Positions 16,547-25,665 of a stretch of 57,679 bases of DNA are shown piece after piece. The notes under the pieces are model-generated. The model saw nothing but the letters and a program-made list of their open reading frames with translations. It was not told where the DNA came from and made no database searches. How positions within the stretch are numbered: position 1 is the first letter of the stretch; each line of letters begins with the position of its first letter. Made by a program: the position numbers and the translations under genes. The stretch lies in NCBI RefSeq assembly GCF_002252755.1, contig NZ_NHOY01000056.1, positions 1-57,679 of the forward strand, in the 5' to 3' direction. This DNA is from Halorubrum sp. Hd13 (GTDB lineage Archaea; Halobacteriota; Halobacteria; Halobacteriales; Haloferacaceae).

Positions 16547-17782
16547 ATGGTTGATCGCTACGACGTCGTTATCGCGGGCGCCGGACCAGCGGGGGCGCAG
16601 TGCGCCCGCGACCTGGCGACACGCGACTACGACGTCGTCGTTCTCGAAACGGAGCCGGAGGCCGAGTTCCCCCGCCAGAGCAACAAGTCGACCGCGGGGA
16701 CCTTCCCGTCGATGATGTCGGCCTTCGGGATCCCCGACGACGTCGTGATGTCGTACACCGACGACGTGGTCCTGGAGTCGCCGAACAGCTACTACGAGAG
16801 CTACCAGCCCGGCGCGGTCTTGGAGTTCGCCGACTTCAAGCGCTTCCTCGTCGAGGACGGCCGCGAGAACGGCGCGGAGTACCGGTTCGACTCGCGCGTC
16901 TCCCGCCCGATCCTCGACGACGACGGGGTCGTCGAGGGCGTTCGGTACGACGGCGACGAGGAGGTGTACGCCGAGGTGGTGGTCGATGCCACCGGCCCGG
17001 CCGCGCCGATCGCGAGCGCGCTCGACGTGGTCGACCTCGAACGGGAGAACCAGGCGATCGGCATCGAGTACGAGATGGAGGGCGTCGAGATGAACCACCC
17101 CGAGTACGCCGACCTGCGGCGGGCGATGATGCTCCGGCTCGACCACGACATCGCCCCCGGCGGCTACTCGTGGATCTTCGCGACCGGTGAGGACACCGCG
17201 AAGGTCGGCATCTGTTACATCCAGAACGACCGCCACCGCGAGTTCGCCGAAGAGGGGAAAACCGTCGACGGCTACCTCAACGACTGGATCGAGCGCGATC
17301 CCCGGTTCGCGGACGCCGAACAGATCGACGACACGATCCACCGCGGCTCCGCGCACATCCAGATGCCCGACGAGATGCACACCGACCGGTTCCTCGCGAT
17401 CGGCGATACCGTGCCCACCATCGACCCGCTGTGGGGCGAGGGGATCCACAAGGGGATGAAGTCGGCCCGCGCCGCGGCCGCCACCATCGACCGGTGTCTC
17501 ACCGACTCGGAGCGGCGCCTCGACGCCGAGAGCCTCGCCGTCTACGAGCGGCTCTGGCACCGGGACGTGGCCCCGCGGATGCGCGCCCGGCTGATGCTCA
17601 CCCGACTGCTGTACCTCGCGCCGAACGAGCGGTACGACCGGTTCATGGAGGACCTCCGCCGGACCGACGACAACACGCTTGAACAGGCGAATCAGGGGAA
17701 CAAGGCCGCGATGGCGAAGCTGCTCCACCTCGACGACCTCCCGTTGTTGACGAAGTTCGCCCGGGAGCGGTGGGGCGCGTAG
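16547..17782 (+). CDS. geranylgeranyl-reductase-family flavoprotein
   Basis: A 411-residue FAD enzyme. It opens VDRYDVVIAGAGPAGAQCARDL (FAD motif GAGPAG), has the conserved FLAIGDTVPTIDPLWGEGIHKGMKSAR (GD motif plus PxxGEGI) near residue 285, and lacks a membrane helix. The family reduces geranylgeranyl chains of chlorophylls, menaquinone or archaeal ether lipids. Haloarchaea need several such reductases, so this could act on digeranylgeranylglycerolipids or quinone side chains, but the paralogue cannot be assigned. The ATG at 16547 is preferred over the TTG two codons earlier. It is convergent with citrate synthase, with 51 bp between the stops. Confidence 0.83.
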   Translation: MVDRYDVVIAGAGPAGAQCARDLATRDYDVVVLETEPEAEFPRQSNKSTAGTFPSMMSAFGIPDDVVMSYTDDVVLESPNSYYESYQPGAVLEFADFKRFLVEDGRENGAEYRFDSRVSRPILDDDGVVEGVRYDGDEEVYAEVVVDATGPAAPIASALDVVDLERENQAIGIEYEMEGVEMNHPEYADLRRAMMLRLDHDIAPGGYSWIFATGEDTAKVGICYIQNDRHREFAEEGKTVDGYLNDWIERDPRFADAEQIDDTIHRGSAHIQMPDEMHTDRFLAIGDTVPTIDPLWGEGIHKGMKSARAAAATIDRCLTDSERRLDAESLAVYERLWHRDVAPRMRARLMLTRLLYLAPNERYDRFMEDLRRTDDNTLEQANQGNKAAMAKLLHLDDLPLLTKFARERWGA

Positions 17783-17833
17783 GTCGCTCGGTTTAGAGGT
17801 CGGCCGCGTCGCGAGAGACCGCTGCCGCTCCGT

Positions 17834-18985
17834 CTACCGCTCGTCGATCGGAACGATCTCGGCGCTCTCGGGGCCGGTGTACCGGGCGCGCGGACGGATG
17901 AGGCGGTTGTCGGCCTGGTACTCGACCATGTGGGCGATCCAACCGCCGGCGCGGCTCATCGCGAAGATGGGCGTGTACATGTCGACCGGGATACCGAGCG
18001 AGTCGTAGACGGAGCCGGAGTAGAAGTCGACGTTCGGCGCGATACCTTTGTCTAACAGTCCTTCGTCGGTGAGGTACTCCTCGATCGCGGTGGTGTAGTC
18101 GAGCCACTTCGTGTCGCCTGACGACTCGGAGAGGTCCCGCAGCTTCTCCTGGAGGATCTTCGCCCGCGGGTCCTTCACTTTGTACACGCGGTGGCCGAAG
18201 CCGGGGATGCGCCGACCGTTCTCGCGGGCGTCTTTCACCCACGCGACCGGGTCCTTCGCGGAGTCGTCGATCTCGTAGAGCACTTCCATCACGTCTTGGT
18301 TCGCGCCGCCGTGGAGCGAGCCGGAGAGCGCGCCGATCCCCCCGGTGACGCCGGAGTAGACGTCGGCCAGCGTCGATCCGATCACCATCGCCGTGAACGT
18401 CGAAGCGTTGAGCCCGTGGTCGGCGTGGAGCGTGAGGGCCATGTCGAACGTCTCCTCGCTGACGGCGTCGGGCTCTGTGCCGGTGAGCATGTAGAGGAAG
18501 TTCCCGGCGTACGAGAGGTCCGGGTTCGGGGCGAGCGGCGCCTCGCCCTGACGCGCGCGTTCGAAGGCCGCGAGGACGGTGGGGACCTTCGCCGTGATCC
18601 GACGGCCCTGCCGGCGGGCCGTCTCCGTGACATCGTCGTCGTCCGTGTCCGCGTCGGGGTCGTACGCCGACAGCATGGAGGTCGCCGTCCGGAGGGCGGC
18701 CATCGGCCGCTCGCCGGCGTCGGCGAGGGTCCGGACCGTCTCGAGGACGTCGTCGTCGACGGCCCGCTCCGCGGCCAGGTTCGCGGCGAACGCGTCGAGC
18801 TCCTCGCGCGTCGGCAGCGAACCGTGCCAGAGGAGGTACAGCACCTCCTCGTAGCTCGCGCCGCGAGCGAGGTCCTCGATGTCGTACCCACGGTACACGA
18901 GCTTGCCGACCTCGCCGTCGACGTGGCTCAGCTCCGACTCCGCGACGAGGACGCCTTCGAGCCCGCGCTTTAACTCGTCTGACAT
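17834..18985 (-). CDS. citZ: citrate synthase
   Basis: A 383-residue small-type (dimeric) citrate synthase, condensing acetyl-CoA and oxaloacetate. The catalytic residues are visible: ADHGLNASTFTAMVIGST near residue 185 with the histidine, PGFGHRVYKVKDPRA near residue 265 with the second histidine, and NVDFYSGSVYDSLGIP near 325 with the aspartate. LSGSLHGGANQDVME lies between them. The acidic N-terminus MSDELKRGLEGVLVAESELS is typical of haloarchaeal forms. It has its own promoter in the 127-bp gap upstream, where the minus strand carries T-rich and ATAAAG-like stretches. Gene symbols citZ and gltA are both used for this family. Confidence 0.92.
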   Translation of the reverse strand: MSDELKRGLEGVLVAESELSHVDGEVGKLVYRGYDIEDLARGASYEEVLYLLWHGSLPTREELDAFAANLAAERAVDDDVLETVRTLADAGERPMAALRTATSMLSAYDPDADTDDDDVTETARRQGRRITAKVPTVLAAFERARQGEAPLAPNPDLSYAGNFLYMLTGTEPDAVSEETFDMALTLHADHGLNASTFTAMVIGSTLADVYSGVTGGIGALSGSLHGGANQDVMEVLYEIDDSAKDPVAWVKDARENGRRIPGFGHRVYKVKDPRAKILQEKLRDLSESSGDTKWLDYTTAIEEYLTDEGLLDKGIAPNVDFYSGSVYDSLGIPVDMYTPIFAMSRAGGWIAHMVEYQADNRLIRPRARYTGPESAEIVPIDER

Positions 18986-19112
18986 GCAGTGACGTTCCGA
19001 CCACCGCCAAAAAAGCGTTATCTTTCAGGAGGGATAAAGTTCGACGATCGACGAACCTCGGGGAGTCGAACGACGCCGATATCGGCGGGCGAGACGCGGC
19101 GTATCGGCCGCG

Positions 19113-21011
19113 TCAGCGAGCCGGAACGACCGTCACGGTTCGCTTGCGGTCGATCGCGTCCTCCAACTCCTCGGCGATGGCCGAGCCGCGGGACACCTGC
19201 ACCTCGCCGCCGCGCCCCACGGTGGCGGTGAACAGGTACTCGCCGTCCGCGCGCACCTCCACCGTCTCGCCGACGCCGTCGTCGACGTCGATGACGACGT
19301 GCCGGGACGTGATCTCCGGCTGGACGACGGTGCCGCGCTCCTCGCCGACCTGTCCGCCTCGGCCGTCTCCCCCTCCGGCCGCGCCGCGGCTGCCGGCACC
19401 GGTGCCGCGCGAATCCTCCGGCTTCTCGTCGTGGGTGCGGACGTCGATCTCGATGCCGAGCCGGTTCTCGATGTCGCTGATGCGGCCGCCCCCCTTGCCG
19501 ATGACGGTGCCGATGTCGCCCTCGGAGACGTACACGACCGCCTCGTCGTTCCCCCTGAGCTCGACGTCGACGTGGCCGTGCGCGACCGAGCGGATCTCGC
19601 GTTCGATCTCCTGTTTGGCGATGCGACCGACGCCGGTCTCGCTCTCGCCTTCGCCGTCCTCGTCGTTCAGCGGGACCGTGACGACCTGTCGGTTGAACGT
19701 GTAGATCTCGTACTCCGGACGGCCGGTCTCGAAGTTCGACACCTGGATGACCGGGCGGGCGAGGTCCTCGGCGGTGAGTCCGGCGGGCACCTTCACCTCG
19801 GTCGTCACGTCGTAGACCGTGTGGACCTCGCCGGCCTCGATGTACACCACGGTGTCGACGATCTGGGGGATCATCCCCAGCTCGACGCGGCCGACGAGCC
19901 GCTGGAGCGCGTCGATGGCGCGGGAGGCGTGGACGACGCCGACCATCCCGACGCCTGCCATCCGCATGTCGGAGAACACCTCGAAGTCGTTCGTCTTCCG
20001 CACCTCGTCGTAGATGGTGTAGTCGGGGCGGACTAAGAGGAGCGAGTCAGCCGTGTTCTCCATCTCGCCGCCGAGGGCGCCGTACTGGGTGATCTCCGGG
20101 CCGACCTGGAGGTCGCGCGGCTTCTCCATCGTCTTCACGGCGTAATCGCTGTCGTTGAGGAACTCCGCGACCGCCTGCGCGAACGTCGACTTCCCGGCGC
20201 CGGGCGACCCGGAGATCAGGACGCCGCGCTTCCGCTCTTTGAACCGCTCGCGGAGCTCGTCGGCGAACTCGTAGTCGTCGAGCGTCGTCTTCGCGATCGG
20301 GCGGACCGCCGTGACCTCGATCCCGTCCGCGAACGGCGGTCGCGCGACCGCGATCCGGTAGTTCCTGAACTGGACGATGTCCATGCCGTCGTCGGAGAGC
20401 TCGATGAACCCCTCGTTGGACTGGCGGGCCAAGTCGACGATGGCGGTCGCCCACTCGTCCATCTGCGCCTCGCTCGTCGGCTCCTCGTCGATGATCTCGT
20501 ACCGCATCTCGCCGAGGGCACCGCGCTTCGCCTTCGGCTTCGTCCCCGTCTTGAGGTGGACCGACATCGTCTCGTCGGTGAAGAACTCCTGAATCGGAAG
20601 CTCGTCGACGACGCCGCGGGCGACCGGCTCGACGTACTCGACGTCGATCCCCTTCGCGCGGGCGACCTCCGCCTGGACGATGTCGCTCGAGAGGAGCGTC
20701 GCGTCGTGGTCGGCCGCGATGTCGCGGATCAGGGCGTCGACGTCGCCCTCGTGGGCGTGCGATCGGGCGTCCCCGTCGGCGCGCTCGCCGACGTACCGGA
20801 GCTCGATCGTCCCCTCGTCGGCGAGGTCGGCGAGGCGCTTGAGCTCGCTCAGGCCGTCCCACCCCGACTCCAGCCCGTCGTTCGCCTGCGACTCCAGCTC
20901 TCCGACGACGGCCTCGGGGACGAGGACCGTCGCCCCCTCGTAGGTTCCGTCCGCGACGCGTTCGGACACGCGGCCGTCGACGACCGCACTGGTGTCCGGT
21001 ACTACGTTCAT
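19113..21011 (-). CDS. PIN-domain, ATPase and KH-domain protein (PINc-ATPase)
   Basis: A 632-residue multidomain protein. Residues 1-135 form a PIN nuclease domain with acidic positions PDTSAVVDG (Asp6), EAVVGELE (Glu39) and SSDIVQAEV (Asp110). Residues about 240-400 form a VirB11/PilT-type ATPase with Walker A GSPGAGKST (268-276) and LVRPDYTIYDEVRKTNDFE. A KH RNA-binding motif VIGKGGGRISDIE is at 503-516. A Gly/Arg-rich linker spans 533-560, and a beta-rich TRAM-like C-terminus follows. The combination suggests an RNA-processing or RNA-remodelling ATPase; no pilus genes are nearby. A TATA at 21033-21041 supports ATG 21011. The family is conserved in archaea, and its function is not established. 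Confidence 0.85.
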   Translation of the reverse strand: MNVVPDTSAVVDGRVSERVADGTYEGATVLVPEAVVGELESQANDGLESGWDGLSELKRLADLADEGTIELRYVGERADGDARSHAHEGDVDALIRDIAADHDATLLSSDIVQAEVARAKGIDVEYVEPVARGVVDELPIQEFFTDETMSVHLKTGTKPKAKRGALGEMRYEIIDEEPTSEAQMDEWATAIVDLARQSNEGFIELSDDGMDIVQFRNYRIAVARPPFADGIEVTAVRPIAKTTLDDYEFADELRERFKERKRGVLISGSPGAGKSTFAQAVAEFLNDSDYAVKTMEKPRDLQVGPEITQYGALGGEMENTADSLLLVRPDYTIYDEVRKTNDFEVFSDMRMAGVGMVGVVHASRAIDALQRLVGRVELGMIPQIVDTVVYIEAGEVHTVYDVTTEVKVPAGLTAEDLARPVIQVSNFETGRPEYEIYTFNRQVVTVPLNDEDGEGESETGVGRIAKQEIEREIRSVAHGHVDVELRGNDEAVVYVSEGDIGTVIGKGGGRISDIENRLGIEIDVRTHDEKPEDSRGTGAGSRGAAGGGDGRGGQVGEERGTVVQPEITSRHVVIDVDDGVGETVEVRADGEYLFTATVGRGGEVQVSRGSAIAEELEDAIDRKRTVTVVPAR

Positions 21012-21032
21012 ACCGTGGTTCCGGGCGGGAGC

Positions 21033-21041
21033 GGTATAAGC
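21033..21041 (-). promoter_or_regulatory. TATA box of the PINc-ATPase gene
   Basis: The sequence ggtataagc (minus strand GCTTATACC) is 22-30 nt before the ATG at 21011, implying a leaderless transcript. Confidence 0.6.
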
Positions 21042-21110
21042 GTGTTCGACCCGCGCGGCGTCCCGCTTTGCAGGGCCGAACCAGCGCCGCGGCCGCCGGG
21101 GCGCGACCGC

Positions 21111-21827
21111 TCAGTCGTCGGCCGCCGCCCGCGACTCGCGCTCCGATCGCAGCCGCCGGGCGTACTCGGTGAAGTTGTCGAACAGGCCCTTCACCTCGCA
21201 GGCGGCCTCGTGCGCCGACGGGGTGATGCCGTCGAGAACGGCGTCGACCCGGGCGTCGCCGAGCCGCTCGCGTTTCCCCTCGGTGACCTCGCGGGCGGTG
21301 TCGACGTCGTACTCCGGGTGGAACTGCACGCCCCAGCAGTGGCCGTCGCGGAAGGCGTGGACGCCGTGGTCGTTCTCGGCGAGCAGCGTCGCGCTCGGCG
21401 GGAGGTCGATCACCGCGTCGCCGTGGGTGGTGAACGCCGTGAACTCCTCGTCGATCCCGTCGAACAGCTCGTCGTCGCCGCGCCGACGCACGGCGTTGTA
21501 CCCGATCTCGAAGCCGTCCATCCCCGCCACGCGCCCGCCGAGCGCCTCCGCGAGCACCTGGTGACCGTAACAGACGCCGAGCACCGGGACGCCGGCCTCG
21601 GCGGCGTCCGCGACGTAGTCCACGAGCGCGGGGATCCACGCCTCGTCCCAGTAGACCGACGACCGCGAGCCGGTGACCACCACGCCGTCGAAGTCGGTGT
21701 GGTCGGGAAGGTGTCCGTCGACCGCGTCGAACTCGACGAGGTCGGCGTCGAGCTCCCGTCGGAAGTTCCGCCGGGTGTCGGCGCCGTCGTGGGCCGCGTT
21801 CAGCAGGGCGAACCGAAGCCGTGTCAT
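21111..21827 (-). CDS. class I glutamine amidotransferase-like protein
   Basis: A 238-residue stand-alone class I glutamine amidotransferase domain of the GMP-synthase-like group. The catalytic triad is complete: nucleophile cysteine in VLGVCYGHQVLAEALGG near residue 90, and histidine and glutamate in WGVQFHPEYDVD near residue 185. The oxyanion strand is VVVTGSRSSVYWDEAWI. There is no synthetase domain, so it either supplies ammonia to a partner or acts as a gamma-glutamyl peptidase. The start is set at ATG 21827 (MTRLRFALLNAAHDG), because the domain begins there; the three residues before it in the open frame are not needed. A TATA-like CGTTTTGCG lies upstream. Confidence 0.83.
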   Translation of the reverse strand: MTRLRFALLNAAHDGADTRRNFRRELDADLVEFDAVDGHLPDHTDFDGVVVTGSRSSVYWDEAWIPALVDYVADAAEAGVPVLGVCYGHQVLAEALGGRVAGMDGFEIGYNAVRRRGDDELFDGIDEEFTAFTTHGDAVIDLPPSATLLAENDHGVHAFRDGHCWGVQFHPEYDVDTAREVTEGKRERLGDARVDAVLDGITPSAHEAACEVKGLFDNFTEYARRLRSERESRAAADD

Positions 21828-21921
21828 TGCCCGCACCGAGGCGGGACGGACGCAAAACGGTTGCGGCGGCGGGAAGCGCTACCGGCGTCCGGGAGGGGTC
21901 GATCCGAGGGGACCGAACGGG

Positions 21922-22728
21922 TCACCCGGAGAGCGGGTCGGCGCCGTGCTCCGCGAGCCACCCGGCCAGCGCGTCGTTGACCGCGGCCGACGCCTCGACG
22001 CCGACGAAGTGCCGCGCGCCCTCGACCACGTGGAGCTTGCCGCGGGGGAGCCCCTCCGCGAGCGTCTTCGCCGCCGACACCGGACAGACGGCGTCGTCGG
22101 TCCCGTGGACGACGAGCGTCGGCGTCGTGACCTCGTAGAGCCGGTCGGCGACGTCGAACGATTCGACGGCCGCGCGGTGCGCCTCGAACGTCTCGCGGTC
22201 GGCGTCCTCGGCGAGCCGCCACTCGGCGATCCGCGGGAGCGCGTCGGGGTGCGCCTCGCGGAAGTCGACGGAGAGCAGGCCGTGGAGGGATCCCTCCACC
22301 GCCGCCGGGTCGGTGGGATCGGCCCACACGCCGTCGGGGTTGTAAGCGTCGCCCGCGGGCGGCGTGCCGACGACCGTCAGGCTCGCCGGGCGCGAGGAGG
22401 CGAGCGCGGCCGTGAGCGCGACCATCCCGCCGAGGCCGTATCCGACGAGGTGGGCGTTCCGGATCCCCTCCGCGGCGCATACCGCGTCGACATCGGCGGC
22501 GAGGTCTTCGACCGCGTACGGGCCGGGCGGCGCGTCGGACCGGCCGACCCCGCGCGTCTCGGGCGTTATCACCGTGTGCGGCCCCGCCAGCGCGGCGTGC
22601 TGCCAGCCGAACTGCCAGGCGCCGAGCCCGACGTCGCCGCAGAACACGACCGCCTCGTCGGGATCGCCCGCGTCCGGCGCGTCGACCTCGTAGCGGACCG
22701 AGACGCCGCCGTTGTTCGCGTGTGGCAT
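21922..22728 (-). CDS. alpha/beta-hydrolase-fold protein with a Gly in the nucleophile position
   Basis: A 268-residue alpha/beta hydrolase. The strand-turn-helix that normally reads GxSxG is LVGYGLGGMVAL here, so Gly98 (codon GGC) stands where the nucleophile serine should be. The aspartate (LVVHGTDDAVCP) and histidine (EGARHFVGVE) of the triad are present. The motif GDVGLGAWQFGWQH near residue 31 replaces the usual HG oxyanion loop. TRGVGRSDAPPGPY follows, as in esterase-type members. The protein therefore keeps the fold and two of three catalytic residues. It may be a non-hydrolytic or cofactor-free lyase/oxygenase-type member. The gap to the upstream alaS stop is only 18 nt, so the two may be co-transcribed. 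Confidence 0.82.
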   Translation of the reverse strand: MPHANNGGVSVRYEVDAPDAGDPDEAVVFCGDVGLGAWQFGWQHAALAGPHTVITPETRGVGRSDAPPGPYAVEDLAADVDAVCAAEGIRNAHLVGYGLGGMVALTAALASSRPASLTVVGTPPAGDAYNPDGVWADPTDPAAVEGSLHGLLSVDFREAHPDALPRIAEWRLAEDADRETFEAHRAAVESFDVADRLYEVTTPTLVVHGTDDAVCPVSAAKTLAEGLPRGKLHVVEGARHFVGVEASAAVNDALAGWLAEHGADPLSG

Positions 22729-22746
22729 GGTGAACTCGCGGGTGGG

Positions 22747-25527
22747 TTAGGCCTCTTGGAGGCTCCGAAGCACGTCCGGCGCCGCCGCGAGCGCGTCGTC
22801 GAGGGCGTCGACGTCGGGGCCCCCGCCCTGCGCGAAGTCCGGGGGTCCGCCGCCGCCGCCGCCCACGCGGCCGGCGAGGTCGGCGACGACCTGTCCAGCG
22901 TTGACGTCGACGCCGTCGGGGACGCCGACGACGAAGCTCGCGGAGCCGTCCGCCCCGCTCCCGACGACCGCGACCTTCCCGTCGTCGACGTGCGCGTTCG
23001 CGGTCGCGCGCAGTTCGTCGGCGTCGCCGTCGAGCCGCTGGATCACGGCCGCGGCACCGCCCACGTCGACCTCCTCGGCGTCGGCGCCGCCGGAGGCCCG
23101 CGCGGCGGCGAGCTCCTCTTTCAGCGACTCGATCTCCTTGCCGCGCGCCTTCCACTCCTCGAAGAACCGCTCGGCCGTCTCGGGGATGTCGAGCGGGTCG
23201 ACGTCGAGCACGCTCGCGGCGTCGTACAGCGCGTCCTCCGTGCGCTGGGTCGCCTCGATCGCCGCGCCGCCCGCGGCGAATACGATCCGCTCGACGCCGT
23301 CCTGGACGGGTTCCGTCTTCAGCACTTTGACGGCGCCGATCTCGCCCGTCCGGTCGACGTGAGTGCCCGCGCACGCCTGCACGTCAGCGTCGCCGACGTG
23401 GATCAGCCGGACGTTCGTTCCCGGCGGGACACCCCCCTGATAGAGGTCGAAGCCGTGTTCGGCCTCGGCCTCGTTGCGGTCGGGCCACTCCTGGCGCACG
23501 GGCACGTCGTCGCGGACGAGCTCGTTGGCGACGCGCTCGATCCGCTTGACGTCCTCGCGGGTGATCCGCTCGTAGTGGCGGACGTCGAGCCGCGAGGAGT
23601 CGATCCCCTTCTGCGCGCCGGCCTGCCGGACGTGTTCGCCGAGCACCTCGCGGGCGGCGTGGCCGATCAGGTGCGTCGCCGTGTGGTGCGCGCGGAGTCG
23701 GTCGCGGCGGTCGCCGTCTACCTGGCCCTTGACGAACTCCCCCTTGCCGGGGTCGGCGTCGGTTCGATGGAGCACGACGCCACCTTCCTCCTGCACGTCG
23801 ACGACGTCGACCGTCGTCTCGCCGGCGGTGAGCTGCCCGCGATCGGCGGGCTGGCCGCCGCCCTCGGGGTAGAACATCGTCTGGTCCAAGACGACGTCGT
23901 AGCCGTCCTCGCGCTCGAAGACGTCGAGGACGACGGCCTCGAACTCGGTTCGGCCCTGGTCGTCGTAGAACAGCTTCTCCGTCTCCGGGAGGTCGCCGAG
24001 CCGCTCGTCGGCCGCGTCTTCCGCCTCGTCGGCGTCCGCCTCCTCGTGGCGGTCGGCGACGAGCCCGTAGAAGTCGTCCGGCACGTCGACCGTCGCGCCC
24101 CGCTCGGCCGCGATGTCGGCGACCATGTCCGGCTGGATCCCGTGGGAGTCGTACAGCTCGAGGAGCGTCTCGGTCGGGATCGGTTCGCCGGTGCCGGCGT
24201 ACTCGTCGGCGAGCGACTCCACCTTGCGGGAGCCGCGTTCGAGCGTCTCGCGGTACTTCCGCTCCTCGGTGCGGACGATCTCGCGGATCGTGTCGCGGTT
24301 CTCGTAGCCGAGGCGCTCGGCCTGCATGTCGACGAGCTCGTCGAGCGGGGCGTCGACGTCGACCTCGTCGACGAGCCGCTTCGTCCGCCGGAGCACCATC
24401 CGGGCGAGGTAGCCAGTGCCGACGTTCGAGGGGACGATCCCGTCGCCGAACATGTACGCGAGCGTCCGCGAGTGGTCGGCGATCGCGTAGATGGATTCGA
24501 GGGGCTCGACGAGCTCGCGGAGCCGGTCGACGTCGACGTCGAGCCGGTCGGCGATCTCGCCGCGCGCGTCTTCCACGTCGTCGACGTCGTCGATGTCGAG
24601 CCGACCGGAGAGCTTCGCGGCGCGGTGGACGAGCGCCTGCTCTTCCTCCGTGTGCTCGATCCCCGCGTTCTCCTTCAGGAAGTCGATCGCGTCGGGGTAG
24701 ACGGCCTCGTACACGGTCGCCGTCCCCTGGCTCATCCACGTCCACCGCTCGAGCCCGTACCCGGTGTCGACGATGTACGTGTCCATGAACGAGTACGTGT
24801 TCCCGTCCTTCATTTCGTAGTCGCCGTCCGGGTCCCGCTCCATGCACATGAAGACGAGCGTCGCCAGCTCGGCGCCCTTGTAGATGACCTCGATCGCCGG
24901 CCCGGCGTTGCCGCCGCCGACCCACGGGTCCTCGATATAGGTGATCTCGTCCAGATCGGCGCCGAGGCTCTCGAACAGCTCGTCGCAGTACGCGACCGTC
25001 TCGTCCTTCCAGTACACCTCGCCGTGGTAGGCGTACTCGCCCTCGTCGACCTCCTCGCGCGTGTTGAACGCGTGGTGGGCCATCATCTCGAACGCCATCG
25101 TGTGCCGGCCGGTCTTGCCGACGTTGTCGATGTCCTGCATCCGGATGCACGGCTGCGAGATGGTGAGGGGGTTCGCCGGCGGCGGGGTCTGCCCCGAGGT
25201 GACGAGCGGCTGGAAGTCGTAGATCGACGCCTGCGTCAGGAGGACGTCGTCGCGCCAGCGGTTCGCCGCGACCGGGTACGGGTCGATCCGCTCGTGGCCG
25301 TGTTCCTCGAAGAATGAGAGGAACGCCTCCCGCATCTCGGACAGCGACCGCGGCTCCGGGAAGCCGGGGTCGTCGATGAAGCTGTAGTCCTCGCAGGGCG
25401 GCTCCCCGCAGAGTTCGCGGTCGCCGTCTCGGGTCCAGAAGTGCGCGCCGCAGGAGGTGCACTCCTTCCGGACGAACCCTTCCTCCTCGAAGTAGTCGAG
25501 ACGGTACTCCGCTTCGAGATCGCTCAT
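22747..25527 (-). CDS. alaS: alanyl-tRNA synthetase
   Basis: A 926-residue archaeal-type AlaRS that charges tRNA-Ala. The N-terminus starts [20 protein letters not shown] and carries the archaeal zinc pair CTSCGAHFW. The class II catalytic core follows (motif 2 in [24 protein letters not shown] sequence, motif 3 YGLERWTWM). The editing domain has [10 protein letters not shown] near residue 611 and [11 protein letters not shown] near residue 715 as the zinc/editing site. The C-Ala domain ends with the glycine run [14 protein letters not shown] 25527 is chosen over a longer, arginine-rich extension; a TATA-like CCCTTTTGC lies 25-32 nt upstream on the minus strand. It diverges from the histidine kinase. 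Confidence 0.95.
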   Translation of the reverse strand: MSDLEAEYRLDYFEEEGFVRKECTSCGAHFWTRDGDRELCGEPPCEDYSFIDDPGFPEPRSLSEMREAFLSFFEEHGHERIDPYPVAANRWRDDVLLTQASIYDFQPLVTSGQTPPPANPLTISQPCIRMQDIDNVGKTGRHTMAFEMMAHHAFNTREEVDEGEYAYHGEVYWKDETVAYCDELFESLGADLDEITYIEDPWVGGGNAGPAIEVIYKGAELATLVFMCMERDPDGDYEMKDGNTYSFMDTYIVDTGYGLERWTWMSQGTATVYEAVYPDAIDFLKENAGIEHTEEEQALVHRAAKLSGRLDIDDVDDVEDARGEIADRLDVDVDRLRELVEPLESIYAIADHSRTLAYMFGDGIVPSNVGTGYLARMVLRRTKRLVDEVDVDAPLDELVDMQAERLGYENRDTIREIVRTEERKYRETLERGSRKVESLADEYAGTGEPIPTETLLELYDSHGIQPDMVADIAAERGATVDVPDDFYGLVADRHEEADADEAEDAADERLGDLPETEKLFYDDQGRTEFEAVVLDVFEREDGYDVVLDQTMFYPEGGGQPADRGQLTAGETTVDVVDVQEEGGVVLHRTDADPGKGEFVKGQVDGDRRDRLRAHHTATHLIGHAAREVLGEHVRQAGAQKGIDSSRLDVRHYERITREDVKRIERVANELVRDDVPVRQEWPDRNEAEAEHGFDLYQGGVPPGTNVRLIHVGDADVQACAGTHVDRTGEIGAVKVLKTEPVQDGVERIVFAAGGAAIEATQRTEDALYDAASVLDVDPLDIPETAERFFEEWKARGKEIESLKEELAAARASGGADAEEVDVGGAAAVIQRLDGDADELRATANAHVDDGKVAVVGSGADGSASFVVGVPDGVDVNAGQVVADLAGRVGGGGGGPPDFAQGGGPDVDALDDALAAAPDVLRSLQEA

Positions 25528-25630
25528 TACAGGAACGTGACCCGTGTTCGTGCAAAAGGGTTCCGGGGTGGGTCGCGCCGGGTCGGCGGCCCGCGAGTCG
25601 GGGCGTCTCGAGCTCCCCCGACGAAGGGAA

Positions 25631-25639
25631 TACTTATCA
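25631..25639 (+). promoter_or_regulatory. TATA box of the histidine kinase gene
   Basis: The sequence tacttatca ends 27 nt before the GTG at 25666. This position is the main reason for choosing that GTG as a leaderless start. Confidence 0.55.
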
Positions 25640-25665
25640 TCGCGTCGACCCGTTACCGGAGCACA

